DNA from: Pandoraea terrigena
Lineage (GTDB): Bacteria > Pseudomonadota > Gammaproteobacteria > Burkholderiales > Burkholderiaceae
NCBI RefSeq assembly: GCF_902459705.1
Contig: NZ_CABPRU010000003.1
Span: 434,001 to 498,000, forward strand
DNA length: 64,000 nt
Direction: 5' to 3'
Part shown: positions 16,437 to 25,549 of the stretch, in pieces
Numbering within the stretch: position 1 is the first letter of the stretch
Layout of the letters: each line of letters opens with the position of its first letter
Position numbers and translations under genes: made by a program
The notes under the pieces: model-generated
What the model was told of the DNA's origin: nothing
Database searches by the model: none
What the model saw: the letters and a program-made list of their open reading frames with translations, nothing else

Positions 16437-17933
16437 TCACGCCTGCGTCCGGCGCGGTGCGTTGGCCGGAAGATAAATCGCCTGATCTTCAAGGAATGCG
16501 TTCAAGCCTTCGGGGCCGCCCTCTCTACCGAGCCCCGACTGCTTGAAGCCCCCGAATGGCACGTTGGGCGCCATCTCGAGTCCGTTGACCGAGACATTTC
16601 CAGCCCTGATCCGGCGCGCGGTCGCGTAAGCGCGCTCGACATCGCTCGAAAACACCGTGCCGCTCAAACCAAAGTCCGTGTTGTTCGCGAGCGCCACCGC
16701 ATGATCGATGTCGTCGTAGGCGAGGATCGAAACGACCGGTCCGAAGATTTCCTCCCGGGCAATCGTCATGTCGGACGTTACGCCGGCAAACACCGTGGGC
16801 TCGACGAAGAACCCGGCATCAAATTGAGGATGCCGGCCGCCGCCCGTTGTGATCCGCGCCCCCTCCTTGCGTCCCGTTTCGATGTACCCCAACACACGAT
16901 CGAGCTGGCGCTGGCTCGCGAGCGGTCCGATCTGCGTCGTCACGTCCCACGGATCACCCACCTTGAGGCAGCCGATCACGGCGCTGTATGCGTCGACGAA
17001 CTCCTGCTCGCGACTGCGTGGAACCAGAATGCGGGTCTGTGCAAAGCAGATCTGCCCCGAGAACGGCATCGTGAATGGCGCCAGCGCAGCAAGTGTCGGA
17101 TTCAGTTCCGCGTCGTCGAGAACGATGGCCGCAGATTTTCCGCCCAATTCGAGGGTCACTCGCGCCATGCGGTCCGCGCACATCTTCGCAATCACCTTGC
17201 CGGTCGCGGTGCTGCCGGTGAAACTGACCTTGTCGACTTCCCGCTTTGCCACCAGATGCGCCCCCCGCTCCGCGTCGGCCGTGATCACATTGAGCACGCC
17301 CGGTGGAAGTCCTGCCTCGTGCGCGCATTCCGCGACGACCAGCGCGTCGAACGGCGTTTCGGGCGGCGCCTTGATCACGACCGTACAGCCCGCCGCCAGC
17401 GCCGCGCCCAGCTTGTACGAGAGGATGGGAAGCTGCGCGTTCCACGGCGCGATCAGCGCCGTCACGCCGACGGGCTGGCGGATGATCCTCGCCTCGCCCG
17501 CTCGCGTCGGCCGGGTTTCCTGGAAAGCGAACGTCGACGCCAATTCAGCGTAGTAATCGAGCATCGCCGTCGCAGTCGGCACGAACATATCGGCAAACCA
17601 GACCGGCGCGCCGACTTCCGCCGTCCAGATACGCGACAGGGTCCTCATGCGCGAAGCGAGCGCCGTCGACATCCTGCGCAGGCACGCAGCCCGCTCGACG
17701 CCGGACATGCGCGGCCAGGGGCCCGTGTCGAATGCCGTTCGCGCGGCATCGACGGCTTTGTCGACATCCCCGGTATCTGCAAGCGGAACGCGGGCGAATG
17801 CGTGCCCCGTCGACGGCGCGACCAGCTTGACGGTTTCCCTGGCGCTGGGCAGCACCCATTGCCCATCGATGTAGAATCTTGATAGCACATTTCCATTCAG
17901 TTCGGATTGCGTATCAAACGGAAAAGTAGACAT
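16437..17933 (-). CDS. NAD(P)-dependent aldehyde dehydrogenase
   Basis: The 498-residue protein is a complete class I/II-type aldehyde dehydrogenase. It has the cofactor-binding SFTGSTATGK, the general-base Glu in TLELGGKSA, the nucleophilic Cys in GQICFAQTR, the motif EEIFGPVVSIL, and the C-terminal PFGGFKQSGLGREGG. It oxidises an aldehyde to the acid. It sits between the FadL-like gene and the GMC dehydrogenase in one operon, so alcohol to aldehyde to carboxylate is a coherent two-step route. Confidence 0.92.
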   Translation of the reverse strand: MSTFPFDTQSELNGNVLSRFYIDGQWVLPSARETVKLVAPSTGHAFARVPLADTGDVDKAVDAARTAFDTGPWPRMSGVERAACLRRMSTALASRMRTLSRIWTAEVGAPVWFADMFVPTATAMLDYYAELASTFAFQETRPTRAGEARIIRQPVGVTALIAPWNAQLPILSYKLGAALAAGCTVVIKAPPETPFDALVVAECAHEAGLPPGVLNVITADAERGAHLVAKREVDKVSFTGSTATGKVIAKMCADRMARVTLELGGKSAAIVLDDAELNPTLAALAPFTMPFSGQICFAQTRILVPRSREQEFVDAYSAVIGCLKVGDPWDVTTQIGPLASQRQLDRVLGYIETGRKEGARITTGGGRHPQFDAGFFVEPTVFAGVTSDMTIAREEIFGPVVSILAYDDIDHAVALANNTDFGLSGTVFSSDVERAYATARRIRAGNVSVNGLEMAPNVPFGGFKQSGLGREGGPEGLNAFLEDQAIYLPANAPRRTQA

Positions 17934-18012
17934 GAATGCTCCTGATGTTGGCGATTCCCTCGTACCGCGATTCGAGATGCCGTTTCAAAGACGTCGAATC
18001 CGGCTATACAGC

Positions 18013-19197
18013 CTAGAAGCTGTGCCCATAACTCACGCCCACGACCACGGTTCTGGTTCTCTCGCTGAATCCGGTGCTCGCGCCGTCGCCGGTCACCCTG
18101 ACAGGGAATCCATATTCGAACACTCCGCTCACGTCGTCGGTCCGGTTGAACCGGTAGGTCGCACCGGCCGAAACCGAGGTCGAGACTGGCATCGCCGAAA
18201 GCAGGTTCTGGGCAACCACCGACGGTCCGATCGGATGGTTGCCGCGCGAAAAGCCCGCGCGCAATGTCCAGCGTGAGTTGACGTCCCACGCCGCGCCGAT
18301 CCGGAAGAAGTCCTGGCTTTGCCAGCCGAATCCCTGCGACGACCCGATGACCGTATTGGAGAAATCGATATGCAGCCAGTCCGCTGCAAGCGTGACACCA
18401 GGGATGATCTTGTAGGCGATACCGGCGCCATACTGAGAACCGATGTCGATTCGCCCTCCGCCCGCCGCCAACAGGTCGTTGTCGTAACCGGACAACCGCC
18501 CCATTCTGATTCGGCTGGCGTAACTTGCACCGAAGGTGAATTCCGGCGTGGGCTGCCAGATATAACCGACCCGTGCGCCATAGCCGAACGCATTTGACAC
18601 GCCGTGCGAAGGCAGCGGCTTGAGGGTTCCGTCTTGTGTGGGTACGATTGCGCCGTTCGCCGAGAAGCGCTCGTACGCGAGAGCGAGACTCACACCGATG
18701 ATGTTGTGCTCCGTGACCCGATAAGTAACGGTCGGCGCGGCAATCACCGTCTGCAAACTCGATTGCGCAACGCCTGCGCCGGCAATCGGCAACGCGGGTC
18801 GACCATAACTCGTTCCCACGCCCACGCTAGACATCGACACACCCAGCGTCAATCGTGGCGTAATCTGCCAATTCGCACCGCCGTTGGGAACCGGATATAC
18901 CTTGCCGGTATGGAGCTTATTGGCGTCGCTCCCGTAGTCGAAGTCGGTCAACGGTTCGAGTAACTGGATACCGAAGTCGACTCGCGATCCCACCAGCCCC
19001 ATGCCGGCGGGGTTGTCGGCCGCCGCCGTACTGTCCTGTGGAAATGCGATCGAGGTTCCGGCCATCCCGGCGGACTTGACGCCGTTACCGCTGAGTCCGA
19101 TTCCGTCGACTGCGTGCGCATATTTCGTGGGAAGTATCGCAAGCATACTTATTGCCAACACGTGCGCGCAGCCACCCCTGCGAAATCGCTTCGCCAT
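18013..19197 (-). CDS. FadL/TodX-type outer membrane channel
   Basis: This 394-residue protein has a signal peptide (to about residue 29, ending YAHA) and the OmpP1/FadL N-terminal plug region (GLSGNGVKSAGMAGTSIAFP, then STAAADNPAGMGLVG). The rest has alternating beta strands and ends in Phe, as outer membrane barrels do. Such channels take up hydrophobic compounds (long-chain fatty acids, toluene, cymene). Its place inside the Rieske-ALDH-GMC operon suggests it admits the hydrophobic aromatic substrate. Confidence 0.9.
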   Translation of the reverse strand: MAKRFRRGGCAHVLAISMLAILPTKYAHAVDGIGLSGNGVKSAGMAGTSIAFPQDSTAAADNPAGMGLVGSRVDFGIQLLEPLTDFDYGSDANKLHTGKVYPVPNGGANWQITPRLTLGVSMSSVGVGTSYGRPALPIAGAGVAQSSLQTVIAAPTVTYRVTEHNIIGVSLALAYERFSANGAIVPTQDGTLKPLPSHGVSNAFGYGARVGYIWQPTPEFTFGASYASRIRMGRLSGYDNDLLAAGGGRIDIGSQYGAGIAYKIIPGVTLAADWLHIDFSNTVIGSSQGFGWQSQDFFRIGAAWDVNSRWTLRAGFSRGNHPIGPSVVAQNLLSAMPVSTSVSAGATYRFNRTDDVSGVFEYGFPVRVTGDGASTGFSERTRTVVVGVSYGHSF

Positions 19198-19252
19198 TTT
19201 TTGTCTCCTGATATTTTTTATTGAGGCGCCGTCTCTGGCGAACGCCCTTGGT

Positions 19253-20215
19253 TTAAAGATCGATTACCAGCAACTTTGAACGCGAACGCGATACGCATAT
19301 CGCCATGCAGTCACCACGCTCGTGCTCCTTCGCGGTGAGAAAATAGTCACGATGCTCGGGGCTTCCTTCCAGTACGTTCACCACGCAGGTTCCGCAGATG
19401 CCCTGCTCGCAAGAGGTTTCAATCTCCGTTCCATGTTCGCGGAGCACATCCACAATCGTCCGGTCCACCGGAATCGTGAAGGTCCTGTCGGATCGTGCGA
19501 GCCTCACGTCAAACGACGTTTGAGGTTCGGTATCCGACGCGACCCCTGCGGCGAAATATTCAAGGTGGACCGCGTCGTCGGGCCAGCCGTGACGCGCGGC
19601 GACCATGCGAACCGTGTCCATAAACGCTTGCGGTCCGCACAGGTACAGATGAGCGCCTTCGCGACGGTGGCGAAGCGCATCGTCCAGCGTCGTCTCGACG
19701 GCATCGCGATCCTGACCAAACAGCAGCTGGCACGAGTCGCCAAGCGGTCCGCCGTCCAACTCGTCGCGGAAGGCGGCGTGCGTTTCGGACCGGGTGAAAT
19801 ACAGCAGCTCGAAAGAATGTGCCTGATCGTGTAACAGCCGCGCCATGCTGATAATCGGCGTGATACCGATGCCGCCGGCCACGAGCAGACTGTGGCCAGA
19901 TTCGGTGCTCATCTTGAAGTGATTGCGCGGCGCGGAGATGCTCAGTTCGCTGCCGACGTGTAGCGATTCATGGACGAACTCCGACCCGCCGCGCGATTCA
20001 ACCTCACGCTTGACTGCAACCTCGTACACCGATGTGTCAGCGTACGATCCGCACAGCGAGTACTGTCGGGTGATGCCCTCGCCAAGATGCAAATCGATGT
20101 GCGAGCCAGGCTCCCACGCCGGCAACAGGGATCCGTCCAAGGGCGCCAGTCTCAGCAGGCGGATCCCTTCTGCAATGGTTTTGGCGGCGACTACTCGAAC
20201 GGGAATGGTATTCAT
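19253..20215 (-). CDS. Phthalate-dioxygenase-reductase-type oxidoreductase (FMN, NADH, 2Fe-2S)
   Basis: About 320 residues from the ATG at 20215 (longer frames from 20227 or a TTG at 20269 are possible). It has RQYSLCGSY in the flavin domain, GGIGITPIISMARLL in the NADH domain and CEQGICGTCVVNVLEG in the C-terminal 2Fe-2S domain. It is the expected electron donor of the Rieske oxygenase encoded directly upstream at 20376-21698. It is a paralog of the reductase at 12807-13811. Confidence 0.92.
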   Translation of the reverse strand: MNTIPVRVVAAKTIAEGIRLLRLAPLDGSLLPAWEPGSHIDLHLGEGITRQYSLCGSYADTSVYEVAVKREVESRGGSEFVHESLHVGSELSISAPRNHFKMSTESGHSLLVAGGIGITPIISMARLLHDQAHSFELLYFTRSETHAAFRDELDGGPLGDSCQLLFGQDRDAVETTLDDALRHRREGAHLYLCGPQAFMDTVRMVAARHGWPDDAVHLEYFAAGVASDTEPQTSFDVRLARSDRTFTIPVDRTIVDVLREHGTEIETSCEQGICGTCVVNVLEGSPEHRDYFLTAKEHERGDCMAICVSRSRSKLLVIDL

Positions 20216-20375
20216 GGAAAGATACATCGGGAAAATTCGGGTCACACAATGACGAAGTCGTTGCGACAAAAATTGCCGTCACCTCGCCGGCGGTGCCGCC
20301 AACCACTCGCTGCTGGCGGCGCGTTCACGCTCATCCGGCAAACCGCATCGGTCGGCGAGACACGGCGGCGCGGCG

Positions 20376-21698
20376 TTACGCCGTAGGGGGTTGCAGCATG
20401 AACAGTTCCGCGGTCTCCGTGTAACCTGCGCAGTACGCTTCCTTCGAGTCGCCCCCGCGGATCTCCCCAGTGATTACGACCATGTCGCGGAAATCGTTAT
20501 CCCGTGGCTGGCGAACCACGCCGCGAGGATCCTCGCCAGCGACGACAGCCTGTGCTGCCTCATCGAGCATCCGGCGCGCGCGCACGATGGCAATGTCGGA
20601 AGACGAAAGATGTTCGCCGCTCTGTTCATGGATCGTGCCTTGCGACTGGGTAATCGCGATGTCGTGCACCGAAAAGCATTCACCCAGGCCCAGATAAGCC
20701 TCGCGCTTCATTGATTCGCGATCCTGCGAATACAGGTCGTCCTTGGCGCGCCGCATGCGATCGCCTTCGGCCTTCTCCGATTCGTACTGCTTTTCGAGCG
20801 CGACCTTATCCAGCTTTCCGCTGCGATGAAAGATGAATTCCCAGCGCCAGTGATGTTCATCGTCGATAGGAACGTCCCACAGCATCGTGACACCACCGTC
20901 GCCCAGGTAGCCTTCGAATCCGCCAACCGCGCACGCGTTCGGCATCACAAAGTTTGTAATCCGAATCGATGATCGATCGGTACCTTCGATCTTGCGCAGC
21001 GTATACAACCTCACGCCGAAACGCGTGTCTTCTACAGCCAACTCAGGCCGGGCCTGGTTGGAAAACACTCCCCAGCGCGCTTGCATGTCCGCACTTGCCA
21101 GTTCGAGCTGATGCAGATAAGAGGTATGCACCGGATCGATATTGCCTTCGCTCGCCTGCATCCAGTTGCAATCGCCGCGCCAACGCGTCGTGTAGCGATA
21201 TTCGCTACCACCGGCAAGCGCGGGATAGTTCGGGAAGAGTGGCGGCTCGCCGGGGCCCATGTACGCCCAGAATGCGCCCCCTGCCTCGTGGATCGGATAG
21301 GACTTCATCCGGATACGGTCCTTGGCAGTCGGTGAGGCTTCGGCCGGCTGATCCAGGCAGCGGCCGTTCACATCGAATAGCCAGCCGTGATAGGGGCAAC
21401 GAATGCCGCCGGCCTCAATGCGACCCAGCGCGAGGTCAGTGCAGCGGTGCGCGCACTTCCGGTCAATCAGACCGACCTGCCCCTCGTCATCTCGGAATAA
21501 CACGAGGTCCTCACCCATGATGCGGATTGGCTGTGGCGCCGCACCGGGCGACAACGAATCGCTCAATGCGACCGGCTGCCAGTAACGTCGAAGCAATTCG
21601 CCTGCCGGCGTGCCTGCGTTGGTCTGTGTCAGGTACTGGTAACGATCCGCTCCGCGTGGACGCGGCTTAATCGTGATCGGATGTGTGGAGGTTTCCAT
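20376..21698 (-). CDS. Rieske aromatic ring-hydroxylating oxygenase, alpha subunit
   Basis: 440 residues from the ATG at 21698, which has GGAGA seven bases upstream. The Rieske ligands are in KCAHRCTDL and IRCPYHGW, and the mononuclear iron site in NIDPVHTSYLH. It belongs to the same phthalate-oxygenase-like group as the protein at 9981-11294. It is the first gene of a five-gene leftward operon and is divergent from a LysR gene. It could be a ring dioxygenase, or a side-chain (methyl) monooxygenase of the toluenesulfonate TsaM kind; the GMC and aldehyde dehydrogenases downstream favour the second reading, which is an inference. Confidence 0.92.
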   Translation of the reverse strand: METSTHPITIKPRPRGADRYQYLTQTNAGTPAGELLRRYWQPVALSDSLSPGAAPQPIRIMGEDLVLFRDDEGQVGLIDRKCAHRCTDLALGRIEAGGIRCPYHGWLFDVNGRCLDQPAEASPTAKDRIRMKSYPIHEAGGAFWAYMGPGEPPLFPNYPALAGGSEYRYTTRWRGDCNWMQASEGNIDPVHTSYLHQLELASADMQARWGVFSNQARPELAVEDTRFGVRLYTLRKIEGTDRSSIRITNFVMPNACAVGGFEGYLGDGGVTMLWDVPIDDEHHWRWEFIFHRSGKLDKVALEKQYESEKAEGDRMRRAKDDLYSQDRESMKREAYLGLGECFSVHDIAITQSQGTIHEQSGEHLSSSDIAIVRARRMLDEAAQAVVAGEDPRGVVRQPRDNDFRDMVVITGEIRGGDSKEAYCAGYTETAELFMLQPPTA

Positions 21699-22139
21699 GA
21701 TGTCTCCTATATTCTGTTCAAAGGACAAATTGAAAAAACATCGGCGTTAGCGGCTGGGACTAACCGGGACCGGCAGTATCTATGCGCCGTCATCAGCACT
21801 CAGTTGACGCGGACCGCCAGACAGAAGCGGGAGTGCCAGCACGACTACCGCGGCGGCGGCATCACCAACGATCAGCCTCCGCATCAATCCGTCCGAGCCC
21901 AACATGCCGATAGATCCTTCGAATAGCGCGTTGAGCGGCGTTCCCGCGAGGCAAGTCGTAAACGAACAGAGCAGGCCCCGCCAGATAACAGGGCGACCGC
22001 GCAGCCGAACTCCGACCCGTTGCTGCAAATCCATTGTTTGTCCACTCGATGCCAATGAGTGTTACGATATATTGATATCTGATTAAGAAAAATCGCAATT
22101 TCAACATATCTGTTATGTACATTTGGTAGGATTTGGCTC
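21699..22139. promoter_or_regulatory. Divergent control region between Rieske operon and LysR gene
   Basis: This 441-base gap has no convincing gene; a minus-strand frame at 21780-22055 matches nothing I recognise. The part next to the LysR gene is AT-rich. It holds an inverted repeat GATAT-ATTG-ATATC at 22067-22080, about 60 bases before the LysR ATG, the position at which LysR proteins usually bind to control a divergent operon. Confidence 0.55.
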
Positions 22140-23081
22140 ATGGAAATCAAGCAGCTCCAGCACTTCTCCCGCATCGCCGAGACAGGCAACCTGACCCGGG
22201 CTGCCAGCGTTCTCGGTCTGACCCAGGCGGCCCTGAGCCGCCAGGTTGCGCAGCTCGAGGCGGAACTCGGCACCGAGCTATTCCGGCGCAATGGGCGCGG
22301 GCTCGTTCTGACCGATGCGGGTCAACGGCTGCTCGATCATGTGCCCATCATCCTGCGTCAGATCGCATTGGCCGAGCGCGCTGTGCGAGGGAGTGTCGGA
22401 CCCGTACGCGGCACGCTGGTACTCGGCTTGCCGCCGAGCCTGGCACGCACGGTCGTGGTGCCGCTGATCGATGCATTTCGCGAGCAACTGCCTGAAGTGA
22501 CGCTGCGCACAGTTGACGGCTTATCGGCGAATCTGGTTGAAATGGTCGGGATCGGTAAGCTCGATTGCGCGGTGGTCTACAACCAGCCGCCGGGTGATGC
22601 CATCGAATTGCGTCTGCTGGCCGACGAGGATCTTTATCTCGTCTCAAGCGTCGCGACCACTCGTGCCGGAAAGGCGCTGCCGCGGTCGCTGACACTCGTG
22701 GAATTGGCTACGCTGCCGCTGGTGACAGCGGGTACTACGAACGCTGTGCACGCGGCTCTTGCAAGCGCCATGGCGTCGCTCGGCCTGCAGCCACAGGTCG
22801 TGCACGAGATCGAAAATCTCACCGCGATCCTCGATCTGGTCCGCAAGGGCTACGGGAGTTCGGTGATTCCGCTAAGCGGAGTGCACTCGTGCATCGGCGA
22901 CCCAAAGTTGCGACTGCATCGCATCCGCAAACCGCTTCTGCGATGCAGCCTTTCGGTTGCGACGCCTGCGCGCGCGCTTCAAGACCCGCTGATCGGGCAA
23001 GGCACCTCGTTGGTGCGCGAAGTCGTGCGACAGCAGCTAGTGCAATTCCATGCGGACGTCGAGAAAGCCATAGACGCATGA
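22140..23081 (+). CDS. LysR family transcriptional regulator
   Basis: This 313-residue regulator has the N-terminal winged helix (MEIKQLQHFSRIAETGNLTR, LTQAALSRQVAQLEAELG) and an effector domain. It closely resembles the LysR protein at 30770-31711, with shared stretches such as RNGRG-LTxAG, LPPS and DCAVVY. Divergent from the Rieske-reductase-FadL-ALDH-GMC operon, it most likely activates that operon. It converges with the porin gene, and the two share a hairpin in the gap. Confidence 0.9.
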   Translation: MEIKQLQHFSRIAETGNLTRAASVLGLTQAALSRQVAQLEAELGTELFRRNGRGLVLTDAGQRLLDHVPIILRQIALAERAVRGSVGPVRGTLVLGLPPSLARTVVVPLIDAFREQLPEVTLRTVDGLSANLVEMVGIGKLDCAVVYNQPPGDAIELRLLADEDLYLVSSVATTRAGKALPRSLTLVELATLPLVTAGTTNAVHAALASAMASLGLQPQVVHEIENLTAILDLVRKGYGSSVIPLSGVHSCIGDPKLRLHRIRKPLLRCSLSVATPARALQDPLIGQGTSLVREVVRQQLVQFHADVEKAIDA

Positions 23082-23089
23082 TTCAAAAT

Positions 23090-23111
23090 CAGGTCCGGCG
23101 TTTCGGACCTG
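23090..23111 (-). terminator. Probable terminator of the porin gene
   Basis: CAGGTCCG and CGGACCTG form an 8-bp stem with a 6-base loop. On the minus strand the stem is followed by ATTTTG, a short T run that suits the leftward porin gene. On the plus strand no T run follows. Confidence 0.55.
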
Positions 23112-23128
23112 GGCGTACCCGCTAATTG

Positions 23129-24298
23129 CTAGAAGCGTTGTTGAACACCGAACAGAACGCCGGTCTGCTTCGCGCCCGCCACCGTGAAATATCCCGCGCC
23201 AACCGCATATGACGCCCGACTATTGTTCTGCATGAAGCCGAGCATCGTATAGATGGAAGTTCGTTTCGACAAAAGATATGTTGCGCGCATCACGTAGTAG
23301 TTGGCGTTCTTTTGATCCGTCGTGGTAATTCTCGAAATCTCGCCGTCCAGTTCCACGTCCGGCGCAACCATGTACGACGCGCCGATGTAAAAGATGTTCG
23401 TCTGGTAATCCATCGTTGCAGCCGTCATTCGATGGATCGCGCCGCCGCGAAACGACAGGTCCCCGAGTTGAGCGTAACCGCTCACCATATATCGCGTGGT
23501 CTTCTGGCTTGCGCTGGAAAGTAACAGCGGCATCGACGGATCGAAAGATACGCTGCCGGGCAACGCTCCAGGTCCACCGCGCAGCTCATCATAAACAAGC
23601 TGCAGACCAAATTCTGGCCCCCAATACCCGGCCAGTGCCGTAATCTGTCGGCATGATGTCGGACTTCCTGCAACACTTCCCGGGCAATTGGTAGCCCCTG
23701 GGTTATACGTCGCCCCGCCATTCACCGCAGCGCTTCCTGCGCTGCTCTGGGCATCACGGCCGGTGCTATAGGTGGCCCCCATCACGAAATGATGGAAATC
23801 ATTGAAGTAACTGAGTGTGTTGTCGGAACGGCTGTTCGGCAAATACGGATCCAGCGCCGCCAACGAGTACAGAGCCGGCCCCAAGACCGTCGACTTCATC
23901 AACGCGACATACGTCATGTTGATCTGACGTCCCACGCGAACCGTGCCATACGGCGATTCGATTCCTACCCACGCAGACCGGCCAAAAATGCGATTACCGT
24001 TCTGAAGCGTGCCGGAATTCGGCGCAAAGCCGCTCTCCAGTTCGAAAATTGCACTCAGCCCGGAGCCAAGGTCCTCCTTACCGCGCAATCCCCATCGTGA
24101 GGGCAGCGCGCTGGAGAGCGACGTCATCCGGATAGCCGAACCGGGCGCACTCGTTTGCCCCGGCGCCGTGGCCGCGTGGCTCTCCCAATCCACGCCGGTG
24201 TCAATCAGGCCATAGAGCGTCACACCGCCTTGTGCATGGGCGTGAACAGAGGCCAGCAGCGCAGTTGCGACCACCGTCCCGTTAAGAACCCTTTTCAT
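23129..24298 (-). CDS. General porin (OmpC-like, betaproteobacterial type)
   Basis: This 389-residue protein has a signal peptide ending AHAQ, then GGVTLYGLIDTG, the standard opening of Burkholderia-type trimeric porins. It has SRWGLRGKEDLGSGLSAIFE, the GRSAWVGIESPYGTVRVGRQ strand-turn region, and a C-terminal Phe. It lets small hydrophilic solutes, here perhaps aromatic acids, cross the outer membrane. The 297-base gap upstream (24299-24595) has AT-rich patches but no gene I can support. It may be expressed with the catabolic genes on both sides. Confidence 0.92.
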   Translation of the reverse strand: MKRVLNGTVVATALLASVHAHAQGGVTLYGLIDTGVDWESHAATAPGQTSAPGSAIRMTSLSSALPSRWGLRGKEDLGSGLSAIFELESGFAPNSGTLQNGNRIFGRSAWVGIESPYGTVRVGRQINMTYVALMKSTVLGPALYSLAALDPYLPNSRSDNTLSYFNDFHHFVMGATYSTGRDAQSSAGSAAVNGGATYNPGATNCPGSVAGSPTSCRQITALAGYWGPEFGLQLVYDELRGGPGALPGSVSFDPSMPLLLSSASQKTTRYMVSGYAQLGDLSFRGGAIHRMTAATMDYQTNIFYIGASYMVAPDVELDGEISRITTTDQKNANYYVMRATYLLSKRTSIYTMLGFMQNNSRASYAVGAGYFTVAGAKQTGVLFGVQQRF

Positions 24299-24595
24299 GT
24301 CTCCAACCCTTATAAGAATATTTTTATGCTTCCATGACTTCCGACTTCTGAGTCGTGCGTCACCTACCCGTGAAAAAAGGCAGATTCATTGGCCTGATCA
24401 ATCGTCATCTGTCGTGCGAGAATTTCCGGCGGGTTTGTATAATTTATGTTCGCCATACTGACTATCACCTCTCACTGACGTGATTTACTGCATTCAAATA
24501 ACGGCACTCGATAAATTCTCCGATTTTCGTCATTGATTTGTCGGGGCCATCACTCGCACTGATGACTCCCCCACTACAATCGCTGACTGGAGCGT

Positions 24596-25549
24596 TCAGC
24601 CCAGTTGTTGCGCGAGCTGTTGCAGGACCCGATAGCAGGGGAGCACACTTGCCACGCTCGCATTCGGTTCGCGGCGCTCGCGGATTGCCGCAACGAATTC
24701 ACGATCCTGCCGTGCTACACCGCTCAATGAACCCTCAGGCAGGTCGAGTTCAACGGCCTCCCCCATGCCGTTGGTCAATGCGTCATAGCGCGCGATGTAG
24801 GTCGGACCGTCGCCGATATAGCGAAAGGTCGATCCCAGTGGTCCGTCGTTGTTGAAACTCAACGACAACGTACACAACGCGCCGCCGCGGCTCTTGAGCT
24901 GGATTGACATGTCCAGCGCAATTCCCAGCTTCGGATGGAGCGGCCCCTGTAAGACATTGGCCGCGATCACCTCCTCGCCTGTTTGATACTGAAACAGGTC
25001 TATCGTATGCGCCGCGTGATGCCACAGCAGGTGATCCGTCCAGCTTCGCGGCTGACCGAGCGCATTCGTGTTGATCCGGCGCAGAAAATGCGTCTGAACA
25101 TCGAGCTGACGCAACGAAAACTCGCCGACAACGATACGTTCATGTAGCCACTGGTGCCCAGAATTGAAACGTCGCGTATGCCCACACATTGCAATCAGCC
25201 CCGTACGCTGCTGCCATGATCGGACCGCCTCGGCGTCGTCGATGGATTCTGCCAGGGGAATTTCGACTTGCACGTGCTTGCCGGCCCGCAGACAAGCGAT
25301 AGCCTGCGCTGCGTGTAATGGTGTTGGCGTACACAGGATCACCGCATCTATGTCGGAGCGGGCTAGCACCTCGTCTAGTTCGATACCGGCCTGCGCGATC
25401 CCATGGCGGCCGGCAATCTCGCGCGTCTGTTGCAAATTCCTACCCACGAGCGACACCACTTCCGCGTCGCCCAAGCTCGCAATCGCGTCCAGATGCTGAA
25501 CCCCGAAAGCGCCGGCGCCGACCACGGCGATCCTGAGCGGCTTTGTCAC
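24596..25549 (-). CDS. ligC: 4-carboxy-2-hydroxymuconate-6-semialdehyde dehydrogenase (Gfo/Idh/MocA family)
   Basis: The 317-residue protein has an N-terminal Rossmann domain (GAGAFG at residues 11-16) and a Gfo/Idh/MocA substrate domain with CTPTPLHAAQA and the EIPLAES stretch. Family membership plus its place directly after ligB (4-base overlap) identifies it as LigC/PmdC, the NADP-dependent enzyme that turns the ring-cleavage product of LigAB into 2-pyrone-4,6-dicarboxylate. It is the last gene of the protocatechuate 4,5-cleavage operon. Confidence 0.9.
   Translation of the reverse strand: MTKPLRIAVVGAGAFGVQHLDAIASLGDAEVVSLVGRNLQQTREIAGRHGIAQAGIELDEVLARSDIDAVILCTPTPLHAAQAIACLRAGKHVQVEIPLAESIDDAEAVRSWQQRTGLIAMCGHTRRFNSGHQWLHERIVVGEFSLRQLDVQTHFLRRINTNALGQPRSWTDHLLWHHAAHTIDLFQYQTGEEVIAANVLQGPLHPKLGIALDMSIQLKSRGGALCTLSLSFNNDGPLGSTFRYIGDGPTYIARYDALTNGMGEAVELDLPEGSLSGVARQDREFVAAIRERREPNASVASVLPCYRVLQQLAQQLG

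Noticed and set aside
16434-17882. 482-codon plus-strand frame opposite the aldehyde dehydrogenase gene
   Set aside because: The minus-strand product has all aldehyde dehydrogenase motifs; the plus frame is rich in Arg/His with no family features and is a GC-bias shadow.
21780-22055. 91-codon minus-strand frame in the Rieske/LysR gap
   Set aside because: No family similarity, no good ribosome site, and it lies in the expected promoter region.
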